Of a stretch of DNA of 57,004 nucleotides, positions 1 to 7,378 are shown piece after piece (the stretch's first letter is position 1; the number at the start of each line of letters is the position of its first letter). The position numbers and the translations under genes were made by a program. The stretch comes from Candidatus Aenigmatarchaeota archaeon (GTDB lineage Archaea; Aenigmatarchaeota; Aenigmatarchaeia; QMZP01): NCBI GenBank assembly GCA_015520105.1, contig WAQT01000010.1, positions 1 through 57,004 of the forward strand. The letters are read 5' to 3'. Under the pieces are notes generated by a model, which was given only the letters and a program-made list of their open reading frames with translations, searched no databases and was not told the origin of the DNA.

Positions 1-1099
1 TCTTCCTGACCTTGAATTTTCTGTCCAGCCTCTTGAGAATCTCCACTATGCCGCCGTACTCGAGTTCGGAGTAACCGAGCATCGCGTTTCCAGAGAAGCC
101 CTGCCTCCTGATTTCCGTGGCTTTCTCAGAGACCTTCTGCCTCACGTGGTCCCAGTAGGGGTGATCGAAAGCGTCCGCGGGCTCTGTGAGCCTTCCCTTC
201 TGCACGCAGAACGCCGCGCATGAAACTATAGGAGGGCCGTCGAAGAAGGATATCGTGGAGTTGAGCTTCACAGGCATCAGGGGACCGTTGTGCGAGCCGC
301 GGCAGAAGCCGGCAACGTAGTGGCCTATGCTGAAGGGGGCGAGAACCTCGCCTGTTGCAGGGAACATCTTCTGCGTCCTCACGAGCATCACAGGGTCGTC
401 CTTTCCCGTGTATTTCCCTGCTATGTTGTGCAGCCGTGTGGTGGAGACAGCGGCGGCCTGGTCTTTCGTGGCCCTCGAGTATATCGACTCCACCACGAAC
501 CTTTCATTGTCGCGGAGAAGCGCGGCGAGGTCGTACATCTCCTCAGGAGTGCTGAGGGATATCACCCTGTCACCCTTCGTGTAGTTCACGTCCATCACAT
601 GGAAGGTGAAGCCCTTGCTGAGCTTCGGGGAGAGGAGTAGTCCTCCGTTGTACATCGGGTCAGCGAACGCGAGGAAGAGGGGAAGGTTGTACGCTCCGGG
701 TTCGGTCTTGTCCGCAGCGAAGAAGAGGAACGGTTCATTCGTTCTCTCCTCGAACTCCATCTCGGCCACAGCGGGGCCCATTCCCTTAACGTTTCCCGAG
801 AACGAGGACTTCAGGAGGTCCTGTCCCGCGCCGTACAGGCCCTGCTCCTTGGCAACTTTGGTTCCCTCGAGGAAGGCGTCCCACGCAAGCCTGTGTATCT
901 CCCTGCTGGACTTCCCGTGGGTATGCGTCATCAGTATCGCTATGTCGTCTCCTGTGTAGCTCACATAGAAGTCGATAAGGAGGTCGCGGCCGTGCGCCTT
1001 TACGTGATTTTTAACCGCGCTGAGAACCGCGTGGCTTGGTTTTATATGCCCTCCGATGCTTCCGATGTCTGCCTTTATCACAGAAAGCGTGATTTTCAT
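1..1099 (-). CDS. fbp: Fructose-1,6-bisphosphate aldolase/phosphatase (3' end cut by window edge)
   Basis: Translating the minus strand from the ATG at 1099 gives 366 residues with no stop before the window edge. The protein begins MKITLSVIKADIGSIGGH and contains TGDDIAILMTHTHG, GLYGAGQDLLK, FSGNVKGMGPAVAEMEFEER and ADKTEPGAYNLPLF. These are hallmarks of the archaeal bifunctional enzyme that condenses triose phosphates and hydrolyses fructose 1,6-bisphosphate in gluconeogenesis. The family has metal-binding Asp and His residues near the N terminus, consistent with the D11, H18 and D52-D53 region here. It is probably complete apart from a few C-terminal residues. It is divergent from the GAPN-like gene with about 100 bp between starts, so sugar synthesis and sugar breakdown genes share an intergenic region. 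Confidence 0.95.
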   Translation of the reverse strand, partial: MKITLSVIKADIGSIGGHIKPSHAVLSAVKNHVKAHGRDLLIDFYVSYTGDDIAILMTHTHGKSSREIHRLAWDAFLEGTKVAKEQGLYGAGQDLLKSSFSGNVKGMGPAVAEMEFEERTNEPFLFFAADKTEPGAYNLPLFLAFADPMYNGGLLLSPKLSKGFTFHVMDVNYTKGDRVISLSTPEEMYDLAALLRDNERFVVESIYSRATKDQAAAVSTTRLHNIAGKYTGKDDPVMLVRTQKMFPATGEVLAPFSIGHYVAGFCRGSHNGPLMPVKLNSTISFFDGPPIVSCAAFCVQKGRLTEPADAFDHPYWDHVRQKVSEKATEIRRQGFSGNAMLGYSELEYGGIVEILKRLDRKFKVRK

Positions 1100-1199
1100 A
1101 ATGAATATTATTGCGGCGCCGGGTTAAAAAGATGCTTCCTGAGCAGAGATAATATTAAGACAGAGATAATTTAATAGGGAACAAAGATAATATGATAGT

Positions 1200-2669
1200 A
1201 TGGGTGTGTTCTCCAAGACTTACACTGTCAGGAAAGGCGTGAAGGTTTACAAGCTCTTTATAGACGGGAGGTGGACAGAGGCCTCGAACAGGGCGACGTT
1301 CGATGTGAGGAACCCTGCCACAGGGAGGGTCATCGCAAGGGTTCAGAAGGCGCCGAAGGAGGACGCGGAGAGGGCGATAAAGTCTGCGTGGAAGGCGAGA
1401 AGCAGCATGGCTGAGATGCCCATGATAAAAAGGGTCGAGCTTCTCGAGAAGCTTTCCAGTCTTGTGGAGAAACACAGCAAGGAGCTTGTGGACACCATAG
1501 TGGCAGAGGCGGGCAAGCCGCTGAGCGTTGCGCAGGGAGAGGTGAAGGCAAGCGTGGAGAGGCTGAAGCTCGCTGTGGAAGAGGTCAAGGCGATGCGGGG
1601 AGAGTACATTCCCGGCGACTTAACTCCGGACACCATAGGGAAGTTCGGGATAGTGAAGAGGAAACCGCAGGGTGTGGTTCTGGCGATAGGGCCTTTCAAC
1701 TACCCGCTCTTCATTCCTGTCTCGAAGATAGCCCCGGCACTTGCATCAGGGAATTCCGTGGTGTTCAAGGCAGCGAGCGATGACCCAATATGCATGATAA
1801 TGTTTGCGCGGCTTGTGGAACTCTCCGGGTTTCCGAAGGGGTCTTTCAACATATTGACGGGGTCAGGAAGTGAGATAGGCGACTTCATCGTTTCGCATCC
1901 GATGGTAAGCATGATATCATTCACCGGCTCCTCGACTGCGGGGAAGAGGATCGCCTCCATCGCTGGAATGAAGAGGCTTCACCTCGAGCTTGGCGGGAAG
2001 TGTCCCGGAATCGTGTTCGACGACGCAGACCTGGAGGTGGCTGTGAAGGAATGCGCGAAGGGGAGCCTGAAGTTCCAGGGTCAGAGGTGCGACGCGCTCT
2101 CAAGGATAATAGTTCAGGAAGGGATATACGACGAGTTCGTGAGGAGGATAACGAAGGAAGCGAAGAGGTGGAAGATGGGAGACCCCAGAAAGAAGGATAC
2201 CATGATAGGGCCTCTGATAAACGAGAAAGCAGCGGACAGGGTGGAAAGCTTTATAGAGGATGCGGTGAAGAAGGGCGCGAAGCTGAAGACAGGAGGGAAG
2301 AGGAAGGGCCTCTACATAGAGCCGACTGTTCTTGCTGACGTGAACTCTTCGATGAGGATTTCGTGCGAGGAGACATTCGGCCCGGTTGTCGCGATAATGA
2401 AGTTCAGGACGTTCGATGAGGCGATAAGGATAGCTAACTCTTCGAATTACGGCCTTGATGAGAGCGTGTTCACAAGGGACGTGAACAAGGCTGTAAAGGC
2501 GGCGGAGCTTATAGAGGCCGGCACTGTCACGATAAACGCAGCCCCGTCGCATGGCCTCGGAAACTTCCCCTTCGGAGGAGACAAGGACTCCGGGATGGGA
2601 AGGGAGGGTATGAACTACTCCGTAGAGGAGATGACTAAGCTCCACACCATCGTGTTCAGCAACAAATGA
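1200..2669 (+). CDS. gapN: Aldehyde dehydrogenase, GAPN-like (non-phosphorylating glyceraldehyde-3-phosphate dehydrogenase)
   Basis: This 489-residue member of the aldehyde dehydrogenase superfamily has the expected length. It shows the substrate/cofactor segment GPFNYPLF (164-171), the Rossmann motif FTGSSTAGK (241-249), the general base in ELGGK (Glu263) and the catalytic cysteine in FQGQRC (Cys297), with EETFGPV near the C terminus. In archaea, close relatives oxidise glyceraldehyde 3-phosphate directly to 3-phosphoglycerate with NAD(P). That role fits the divergent FBP aldolase/phosphatase next door and the enolase at 24-25 kb. The ATG at 1200 follows an AT-rich stretch holding TTTAATA near 1170, a likely TATA box for a nearly leaderless mRNA. 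Lactaldehyde or succinate-semialdehyde dehydrogenase activity cannot be excluded from sequence alone. Confidence 0.85.
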   Translation: MGVFSKTYTVRKGVKVYKLFIDGRWTEASNRATFDVRNPATGRVIARVQKAPKEDAERAIKSAWKARSSMAEMPMIKRVELLEKLSSLVEKHSKELVDTIVAEAGKPLSVAQGEVKASVERLKLAVEEVKAMRGEYIPGDLTPDTIGKFGIVKRKPQGVVLAIGPFNYPLFIPVSKIAPALASGNSVVFKAASDDPICMIMFARLVELSGFPKGSFNILTGSGSEIGDFIVSHPMVSMISFTGSSTAGKRIASIAGMKRLHLELGGKCPGIVFDDADLEVAVKECAKGSLKFQGQRCDALSRIIVQEGIYDEFVRRITKEAKRWKMGDPRKKDTMIGPLINEKAADRVESFIEDAVKKGAKLKTGGKRKGLYIEPTVLADVNSSMRISCEETFGPVVAIMKFRTFDEAIRIANSSNYGLDESVFTRDVNKAVKAAELIEAGTVTINAAPSHGLGNFPFGGDKDSGMGREGMNYSVEEMTKLHTIVFSNK

Positions 2670-2774
2670 CGCTGCAGCGGTGAAGTATTTATTGTTTCTC
2701 TGCCAATTATAATCAGGAGTGACAGGGGTGCGAGCACGGCTGTAATCTGCCTTGTTCCGGAAAAACATGCAGAA

Positions 2775-2960
2775 GTGGACGAGGGTCACATATACGACGC
2801 TGCAAGACGTCTGAAGTGCAGCGAGTATGAAATCTTTCTGAAGGCTGCTGAAGCATGGAGCGTGAACTGGAGTCGAGCTAAGGAAGATTTTAAGAGTTAT
2901 CTCTGGCATTCTGATGTTCCTCACTATGTGAGAGATTTCGTGAGAAGGCTTGGTGAGTGA
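2775..2960 (+). CDS. Small orphan protein, first of a related tandem pair
   Basis: I do not recognise this 61-residue protein. It is charged and predicted mostly helical, with the pattern AARRLKCSEYEIFLKAAE then KEDFKSYLWHSDVPHYVRD. The same spacing (AA, then S, then FL, then K-DF--Y, then VP-Y-R) appears in the next gene, so the two look like diverged tandem duplicates. The start is uncertain: the first usable codon in frame is a GTG at 2775, but the frame stays open upstream and a longer product from another non-ATG codon is possible. Its TGA is followed directly by the ATG of the next gene, so the two are almost certainly co-transcribed. Confidence 0.55.
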   Translation: MDEGHIYDAARRLKCSEYEIFLKAAEAWSVNWSRAKEDFKSYLWHSDVPHYVRDFVRRLGE

Positions 2961-3170
2961 ATGGAGTTGCCGTTATGGTTTCTTGAGGACGAATCGGTCG
3001 TTGACAGGGCCGCAGCGGAGAACGGCTTCGTCAGCGTGCTGGATTTCTTTCTGGTTGTGGGAGAGAAGATAGGGATTGAATATGAGTGTGTTAAGAGGGA
3101 CTTTCTTCTCTACAGGACATTCGGCATGGTTCCGGAGTATATAAGGAACGAAGCGATGATATATAAATAG
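2961..3170 (+). CDS. Small orphan protein, second of a related tandem pair
   Basis: This 69-residue protein starts with ATG immediately after the stop of the preceding gene. It has no family I recognise. It shares with its neighbour the order DRAAAENG, VLDFFLVVGEK, CVKRDFLLYRTFG and VPEYIRNEA, which suggests a common small helical fold. No signal peptide, metal site or catalytic motif is visible. The MscS-like gene begins 27 bp downstream of its stop, so the three may form one transcript. A role as a pair of small regulatory or binding proteins is only a guess. Confidence 0.6.
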   Translation: MELPLWFLEDESVVDRAAAENGFVSVLDFFLVVGEKIGIEYECVKRDFLLYRTFGMVPEYIRNEAMIYK

Positions 3171-3197
3171 CAGCGATAAAGAAATAAGGTGCAGAGC

Positions 3198-4037
3198 ATG
3201 AACGTGCAGGAGTTTCTCCAGATGTTCGGTGCCGCTGTGGTGGATTTCTTCAGCAGGCTGGTTCCGGAATACATAATCCCGAACCTGCAGGTGATAATAC
3301 AGGTTATAGTGCTTCTTGTAGTCGCCTATGTCGTCGGAAAGATAGGAAAGGCTGTGACTGTAAAACTTCTCAGCGTGGTCGGGCTGAAAAAGATAACGAT
3401 AAGGAGCTGGACAGACGACATACTGAAGGCTGTCGGTTATCGCGGAACGATAGTAGGGCTCATCGGCGACCTGGTAAAGTGGTTCATATATATTCTCTTC
3501 CTCGGAGCGATAATAGAGACCCTTGGATTCCCAGGACTCGTGAATGTCTTCAACCAGATAGCGATATTTGTTCCGAGATTTATACTGGCGATACTCATTG
3601 TGGTGATAGGATTCCTTGTCGCGGACTTCATGGGCAAGGTGTTCGAGGAAGCGGGAAGGAGGTTTTTTGTGGACGAGGCGCTGGGCTTCCTTTCCGGTGC
3701 GTTCATAAAGTATTCCATTGCTCTTATATCCGTGATAATGTCCCTTTCACTTGTTGGTCTGGACACGGTATCGCTCACTGTAATGTTTTCTGTGGTGCTT
3801 GGAGGAACGATAGCGGTGTTCCTGCTGGGAGTGAAGGACATCCTTCCAAACTTCTCGTCCGGGATTGCGCTGAAGAGGGAGATAAAACACGGGGAACACA
3901 TAAAGGTTGGTGAATATTCCGGATATGTGGAGAGGATAAATCCAACCTCTATTGTCCTGAAAAGCGGACAGAAAAGGATTATAATTCCGAATTCGCTTCT
4001 GATGTCGAGGCCTGTGGAGAAATCGGGACACAGATGA
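3198..4037 (+). CDS. MscS-like small-conductance mechanosensitive channel family protein
   Basis: This 279-residue protein has four or more hydrophobic segments. An amphipathic N-terminal stretch (PEYIIPNLQVIIQVIVLLVVAY) is followed by membrane helices around residues 90-110, 120-150 and 165-205. Then comes a pore-like helix (VMFSVVLGGTIAVFLLGVKDILPNFSSGIAL) leading into a small beta domain, EHIKVGEYSGYVERINPTSIVLKSGQKRIIIPNS. That order, pore helix then beta domain ending in IIPNS, is typical of MscS relatives that release solutes under osmotic stress. An in-frame GTG lies at 3189, but I prefer the ATG at 3198. The beta domain ends early, so the large C-terminal vestibule seen in MscS is short or missing. 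Confidence 0.8.
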   Translation: MNVQEFLQMFGAAVVDFFSRLVPEYIIPNLQVIIQVIVLLVVAYVVGKIGKAVTVKLLSVVGLKKITIRSWTDDILKAVGYRGTIVGLIGDLVKWFIYILFLGAIIETLGFPGLVNVFNQIAIFVPRFILAILIVVIGFLVADFMGKVFEEAGRRFFVDEALGFLSGAFIKYSIALISVIMSLSLVGLDTVSLTVMFSVVLGGTIAVFLLGVKDILPNFSSGIALKREIKHGEHIKVGEYSGYVERINPTSIVLKSGQKRIIIPNSLLMSRPVEKSGHR

Positions 4038-4077
4038 TGTCCCGAAAGTTAATTAGGAAGTCGGGACAATTATTTTC

Positions 4078-5052
4078 ATGAGGATAAGCTTCAGGCGCGG
4101 ATACACTGTTTATTCAACACCGGGGAACGTGACCTATGTCGCGCTCCATTCAGGTCCTGCTCTCGAGACCGTGACATCAAGGGATGAGAACAGCGAGACC
4201 GTTGCAAGCCTGTGCTGGCTCAAGACCGGTGGAAAGCTTGTGGTTTCGGGGCTTTCGAGGAAGATGTCCTTCGGTATCGACTTCAACAGGGGAATCCCTC
4301 CGAAAAGGGATGCCCTGAAACTCTTTGAGGATTTCATGAAGGATGAGAACAGGGAGAGGCTTTTCGAGTTCAGGAAGAAGTATGCGTGGTCTGCAGCAAG
4401 CGAGGATGACTACAAAAGAAGGCTGGGAATATACAGGAGCTTCTGGGAAGAGGTGAAGAAAGGGGACTTCGTGGTTCTTGTGCACAGGTGCTACACGAGG
4501 ATGAAGAACGTTCCGATGCTCATGGACTTTACAAGCTTTGACGGAAAGGGAATAGACAAAGGGATTCTTGAGGAGGCAGTGAAGGAGGTGAACAGAAAGA
4601 ACGAAAAGTTCTTCAAGAAAATCGAAAAGGAGTACAAAGCGGTCACTCTTATAGAACAGGAAAGGGTGGCAAGGACAATAGAGAGGGTGTACGGAAAGTT
4701 CGTTCTCGGGAAGAGAAACTCCAGCGACCATGCATACAATATCCATGCAGACATGGAGGTTATCAGGAAGCTCTGCCCGAAGGATGTTTTTGAGAAGCTC
4801 TCGGAGAACTTCAGTCCGAGAAACTTCCTCTATGCCTGCAAGAAGGCCCTTGAGAACGCGGACACACCACGGGTTACTGTTGAGCATGTTTTCAAGGGCC
4901 TGAGGTCTATAGGACCGAAGAAGCAGCTTCTCTCAAAGAGAAGGAAGGTTATAAATGTGGAATCCACGGCGTTTCTGAATTTCTGGTATCCTCACAAGGC
5001 CGCGGAGATGATAACAGACGTGGTGGAGAGGATAAGGAATTCAACAACATGA
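4078..5052 (+). CDS. Uncharacterised 324-residue protein
   Basis: I do not recognise this protein with confidence. It is soluble and charged. The N-terminal part contains VTYVALHSGPALE, and a central HAYNIHADMEVI segment might supply two histidines. Together these faintly recall metal-dependent amidohydrolases of the N-formylglutamate type, but the usual motif set is not present. The middle is rich in Lys and Glu (residues 150-200) and probably helical. It begins with ATG at 4078 after a short AT-rich spacer and ends 67 bp before tRNA-Arg. Codon use looks like that of its neighbours, so there is no sign of recent transfer. Confidence 0.7.
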   Translation: MRISFRRGYTVYSTPGNVTYVALHSGPALETVTSRDENSETVASLCWLKTGGKLVVSGLSRKMSFGIDFNRGIPPKRDALKLFEDFMKDENRERLFEFRKKYAWSAASEDDYKRRLGIYRSFWEEVKKGDFVVLVHRCYTRMKNVPMLMDFTSFDGKGIDKGILEEAVKEVNRKNEKFFKKIEKEYKAVTLIEQERVARTIERVYGKFVLGKRNSSDHAYNIHADMEVIRKLCPKDVFEKLSENFSPRNFLYACKKALENADTPRVTVEHVFKGLRSIGPKKQLLSKRRKVINVESTAFLNFWYPHKAAEMITDVVERIRNSTT

Positions 5053-5088
5053 CTTTTGAGCCGGGGTCTCCCAGACCTCACAGAAGAG

Positions 5089-5097
5089 TTTTAAATA
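5089..5097 (+). promoter_or_regulatory. TATA box of the tRNA-Arg/tRNA-Pro transcript
   Basis: TTTTAAATA is centred about 27 bp upstream of the tRNA-Arg 5' end, the normal position for an archaeal TATA box. No separate box lies before tRNA-Pro, which starts 3 bp after tRNA-Arg, so both tRNAs are probably transcribed from here. Confidence 0.75.
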
Positions 5098-5119
5098 AGT
5101 ACGCATCAAAGTTATACGT

Positions 5120-5423
5120 GCCCCCGTAGCTCAGCTGGATAGAGCACTGGCCTTCTATCCCATATCTCAGGATAGAAGATTCGAGGCCTTCCGGCCGGTG
5201 AGAGGAAAGCCAGGGGTCGTGGGTTCAAAACACAAGAAGGGGAACACATTTCCCCTTCTTAGTGTCGTATCATCCCCTTTAGTACAGGATAACAAGGCAA
5301 GGGTTAACCGATAGTGCAAATGGAGAGGGAACCAAAGTTCCTACTCTTGTATCGTCTATCATGTCACAGGATAACAGGCAACACCATTAACTGGGGATAT
5401 AGAGGGGAATCCCTCCGGGGGCA
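5120..5423 (+). tRNA. tRNA-Arg(TCT) with two introns, one in the anticodon loop and one in the T loop
   Basis: The acceptor strands GCCCCCG (5120-5126) and CGGGGGC (5416-5422) pair fully, with discriminator A at 5423. The D arm is GCTC/GAGC, the anticodon stem CTGGC/GCCAG, and the loop reads CTTCTA with anticodon TCT at 5154-5156. A 50-nt intron (about 5158-5207) follows position 37. Its GGATAGAAG (5170-5178) pairs perfectly with the anticodon-loop segment CTTCTATCC. A second insert of 180 nt interrupts the T loop (TTCAA|AT) at about 5229-5408. Removing both leaves 74 nt. The T stem GTGGG/CCCTC has a T50/T64 mismatch. No CCA is encoded. Confidence 0.88.
5229..5408 (+). other. T-loop insert (intron-like) of tRNA-Arg
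   Basis: This 180-nt insert lies at tRNA position 58/59, with about 1 nt of ambiguity because of flanking A residues. It opens with CAC, which can pair with the T-stem strand GTG. A hairpin follows (AAGAAGGGGAA with TTCCCCTTCTT, 5233-5260). The core at 5268-5333 is nearly identical to the core of the tRNA-Glu insert. A second, degenerate copy of the core motif (TATCAT, ACAGGATAACAGGCA, TTAAC, GATATAG) occupies 5357-5403. The 3' end, GAGGG then GAAT then CCCTC, can form a 5-bp hairpin with the T-stem 3' strand. No bulge-helix-bulge is obvious. The cleavage mechanism is not determined. Confidence 0.8.
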
Positions 5424-5426
5424 CAT

Positions 5427-5707
5427 GGGACCGTGGTGTAGTGGCATCATTGGAGCATGGGGCAGAACCCTTTTACGGGAGGCTGCCGCCTTCCTCAAAA
5501 GCGTTCACGGAAAATGTAAAAGGGTTTTACGGAGCGCTTCAGACCTGGGTTCGATAGAACCCTTTTGGACAGGCAAGCGTCCAAAAGCGTTCACGGAAAG
5601 ACAGCTTCCGCGTAACAACGGGAGCTGACGCTTCCGAACCCTTTTGGACAGGCAAACATCAACGCTTTTGCGTGCCTCCAGAAGGAACGGAAATCCCAGC
5701 GGTCCCA
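5427..5707 (+). tRNA. tRNA-Pro(GGG) with anticodon-loop and T-loop introns
   Basis: The acceptor strands GGGACCG (5427-5433) and CGGTCCC (5700-5706) pair fully, with discriminator A5707. The anticodon stem is GGAGC/GCTTC and the loop ATGGGG|C, giving anticodon GGG at 5459-5461. The first intron (5463-5534, 72 nt) contains a 10-bp helix ACCCTTTTAC/GTAAAAGGGT. The second (5555-5692, 138 nt) splits the T loop as TTCGA|AT within a CTGGG/CCCAG stem. The mature length is 71 nt. It starts only 3 nt after tRNA-Arg and its last base is adjacent to the stop codon of the opposing lysS gene. Confidence 0.86.
5555..5692 (+). other. T-loop insert (intron-like) of tRNA-Pro, built from hairpin modules
   Basis: This insert differs from the Arg/Glu type. 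It contains a module at 5557-5599 of the form GAACCCTTT, hairpin with loop AGGCAAGC, AAAGCGTTCACGGAAA. The same 43-nt module, with compensatory stem changes, follows the ugd gene at 12631-12673 (minus strand). Twenty bases of the module recur inside the insert at 5636-5655, heading a second hairpin (CCTTTTGGA with TCCAGAAGG). The first bases, GAACCC, can also pair with GGGTTC of the T arm across a GATA loop. Confidence 0.75.
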
Positions 5708-7336
5708 TTATATCTTTTCAAGAATTTTCGCGACCCTTTCCCTGCCGGCCACGGTTATGAGGGAGGCCAGCCTTGGGCCTGAGGGCTTTCCCAGAAGAGC
5801 GAGGTATGCGGCCTCGAAGAACCTCTGCGGCCTGATGTTTCTCTTATTGGATATCTCGAAGAAGAGATTGTAAAGCTCCTTCTCGTTCCTGTCCTTCTCC
5901 ACGAGCTTTCCGGCAAGGTCTTTCAGGCATTCCATCTGCTCTGGGGAAAGTTTCTTTACTATTCCCGGGTCAGGGTTGTCTTTTATGCATATCCTGTACT
6001 GTTCCGGGGCGTACAGCCGCGCCCAGTTTCCTGCGAGTACGAGACGCCTCTCCACGCTTTCCCTGTCCTGCTTTGAGAGTTCTCCCTTTATGTGGCCAGT
6101 CCTCTTCAGTATGCCAACAGCCGATTCCAAGAGAGTGTCTCCGGGAACTATCTGGGATATCATTGCAGAAAACGTGTAGGGAATCCTGAGAGGAGGTTTC
6201 TTCGGTATTGTCCTGCTGGACATCTCGTACATCCTTTTCATGTTCCTCCTGTCCTTCTCGTTCCTCTCCTCCTCGAGGCCAAAAAACACCCTCTCAACCC
6301 TCTCGAACTCGTCAACGAGCAGGTGTACGTTCCTGAGGTCGAGGTCTCTCTGCTTTCCCGGTTTCTTCGTGTAGAAGTAGAGGAAAACCTCAGGCTCTAT
6401 TATTTTGAGAATGTCCTGAGTGATGTAGACGTTGCCCTGCGAGGCGCTCATCTTCTCGCCGTTCACGAGGAAGAACTCGTAGACATAGGGAACCGGCGGT
6501 TCTATCTCAAAGACCCTTCTCGCTATCTCCTGTCCGCTTTGCCATGAGCCTGCGTAGTGGTCCTTCCCGAAGGGCTCGAAGTTGGTTTCGAATATCTTCC
6601 ACTGGGCAGGCCACTCGAACCTCCACTGAAGCTTTCCCTGCCTGAAGGAGACCTCTCCTTTCCATCCGCAGCCCTCGCTTCTCTTCTTCTTTATCGCCTT
6701 TCCCCCGCACACGAAACTCACTGTTTTGCTTTCCAGATTGAAGCCGGAGACATTCGTCAGGACACCGCAGTTCGGGCATATCGCGTCGAAGGGTATGTAA
6801 TCCTTTCCCTTGGTCTTCTGGTACTTGCTTATAATCTCTCCTGCTGTCTCCGCCTTCCTGAACACCGTCTCTATGTGGGGGTCAAACGCTCCCTTCCTGT
6901 AAAGCTCGTCGTTGGAGAATCTCTCCGGCTTTATCCCGAGTTCGTGGAGGCCTGACACCCAGAGGTTGTCGAAGTGATGGGCGTAGCTCCTGCAGCAGCC
7001 GAACGGGTCGGGTATGTTGCAGAGGGGGTGGCCCGAGTATTTCCTCAGTTCCGGAAACTTTTCCGAGGGGAACCATTTTCCGTCAAGGTCAGCAAGCCTC
7101 GCGGGTATGTCCTTCAGTGGGTCCCTGTCGTCGCTGGTGTTCACGAACCTCGCCTTCGCTCCCTTCTCTGTGACAGCCTTATAGACAAAATAGGCCCTCA
7201 CAGGGTCGTTCAGGTTTCCTATGTGCTTCCCTCCGGAAGGGGTCTGGCCGCTTCTTATGGATACGATTTTCTTCTCCTTCCTTGCCCTTCTTATTACGGC
7301 GTCAGCGAGCTGGTCTGCCCAGAACAGGGATTCCAT
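5708..7336 (-). CDS. lysS: Lysyl-tRNA synthetase, class I
   Basis: This 542-residue enzyme charges tRNA-Lys using the class I Rossmann fold found in many archaea instead of the class II enzyme. The HIGH-like motif is TPSGGKHIGN (32-41) and the second signature is KMSAS (295-299). Cysteine pairs around CPNC (187-190) and 210-223 probably bind zinc. The length is in the family range. The gene is third in an apparent operon scpA-scpB-lysS, 42 bp after scpB. Its stop codon touches the 3' end of tRNA-Pro, so the two transcripts converge with no spacer. Confidence 0.95.
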   Translation of the reverse strand: MESLFWADQLADAVIRRARKEKKIVSIRSGQTPSGGKHIGNLNDPVRAYFVYKAVTEKGAKARFVNTSDDRDPLKDIPARLADLDGKWFPSEKFPELRKYSGHPLCNIPDPFGCCRSYAHHFDNLWVSGLHELGIKPERFSNDELYRKGAFDPHIETVFRKAETAGEIISKYQKTKGKDYIPFDAICPNCGVLTNVSGFNLESKTVSFVCGGKAIKKKRSEGCGWKGEVSFRQGKLQWRFEWPAQWKIFETNFEPFGKDHYAGSWQSGQEIARRVFEIEPPVPYVYEFFLVNGEKMSASQGNVYITQDILKIIEPEVFLYFYTKKPGKQRDLDLRNVHLLVDEFERVERVFFGLEEERNEKDRRNMKRMYEMSSRTIPKKPPLRIPYTFSAMISQIVPGDTLLESAVGILKRTGHIKGELSKQDRESVERRLVLAGNWARLYAPEQYRICIKDNPDPGIVKKLSPEQMECLKDLAGKLVEKDRNEKELYNLFFEISNKRNIRPQRFFEAAYLALLGKPSGPRLASLITVAGRERVAKILEKI

Positions 7337-7378
7337 ACGAAGAGATGGGTTTCTGGTTTTTTAAGCTTCCTAAAGAAA

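Noticed and set aside
2100..2924. Long antisense ORF of 274 codons
   Set aside because: It lies opposite the GAPN gene, its translation has no recognisable domain, and codon bias of the opposite strand explains the open frame.
5300..5380. Origin of the conserved core from 23S rRNA or a homing-endonuclease site
   Set aside because: GGATAACAGGC matches part of the highly conserved 23S rRNA peptidyl-transferase region and resembles a known homing site. The match is about 11 nt with no extended similarity, so chance is likely.
5229..5408. Group I self-splicing intron in the tRNA T loop
   Set aside because: Archaeal group I introns exist, and the paired ACTATC/GATAGT recalls a P7-like helix. I could not thread P3 to P8, find the conserved core strings in order, or place a U at the end of the 5' exon. 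A search with the Rfam group I model would decide.
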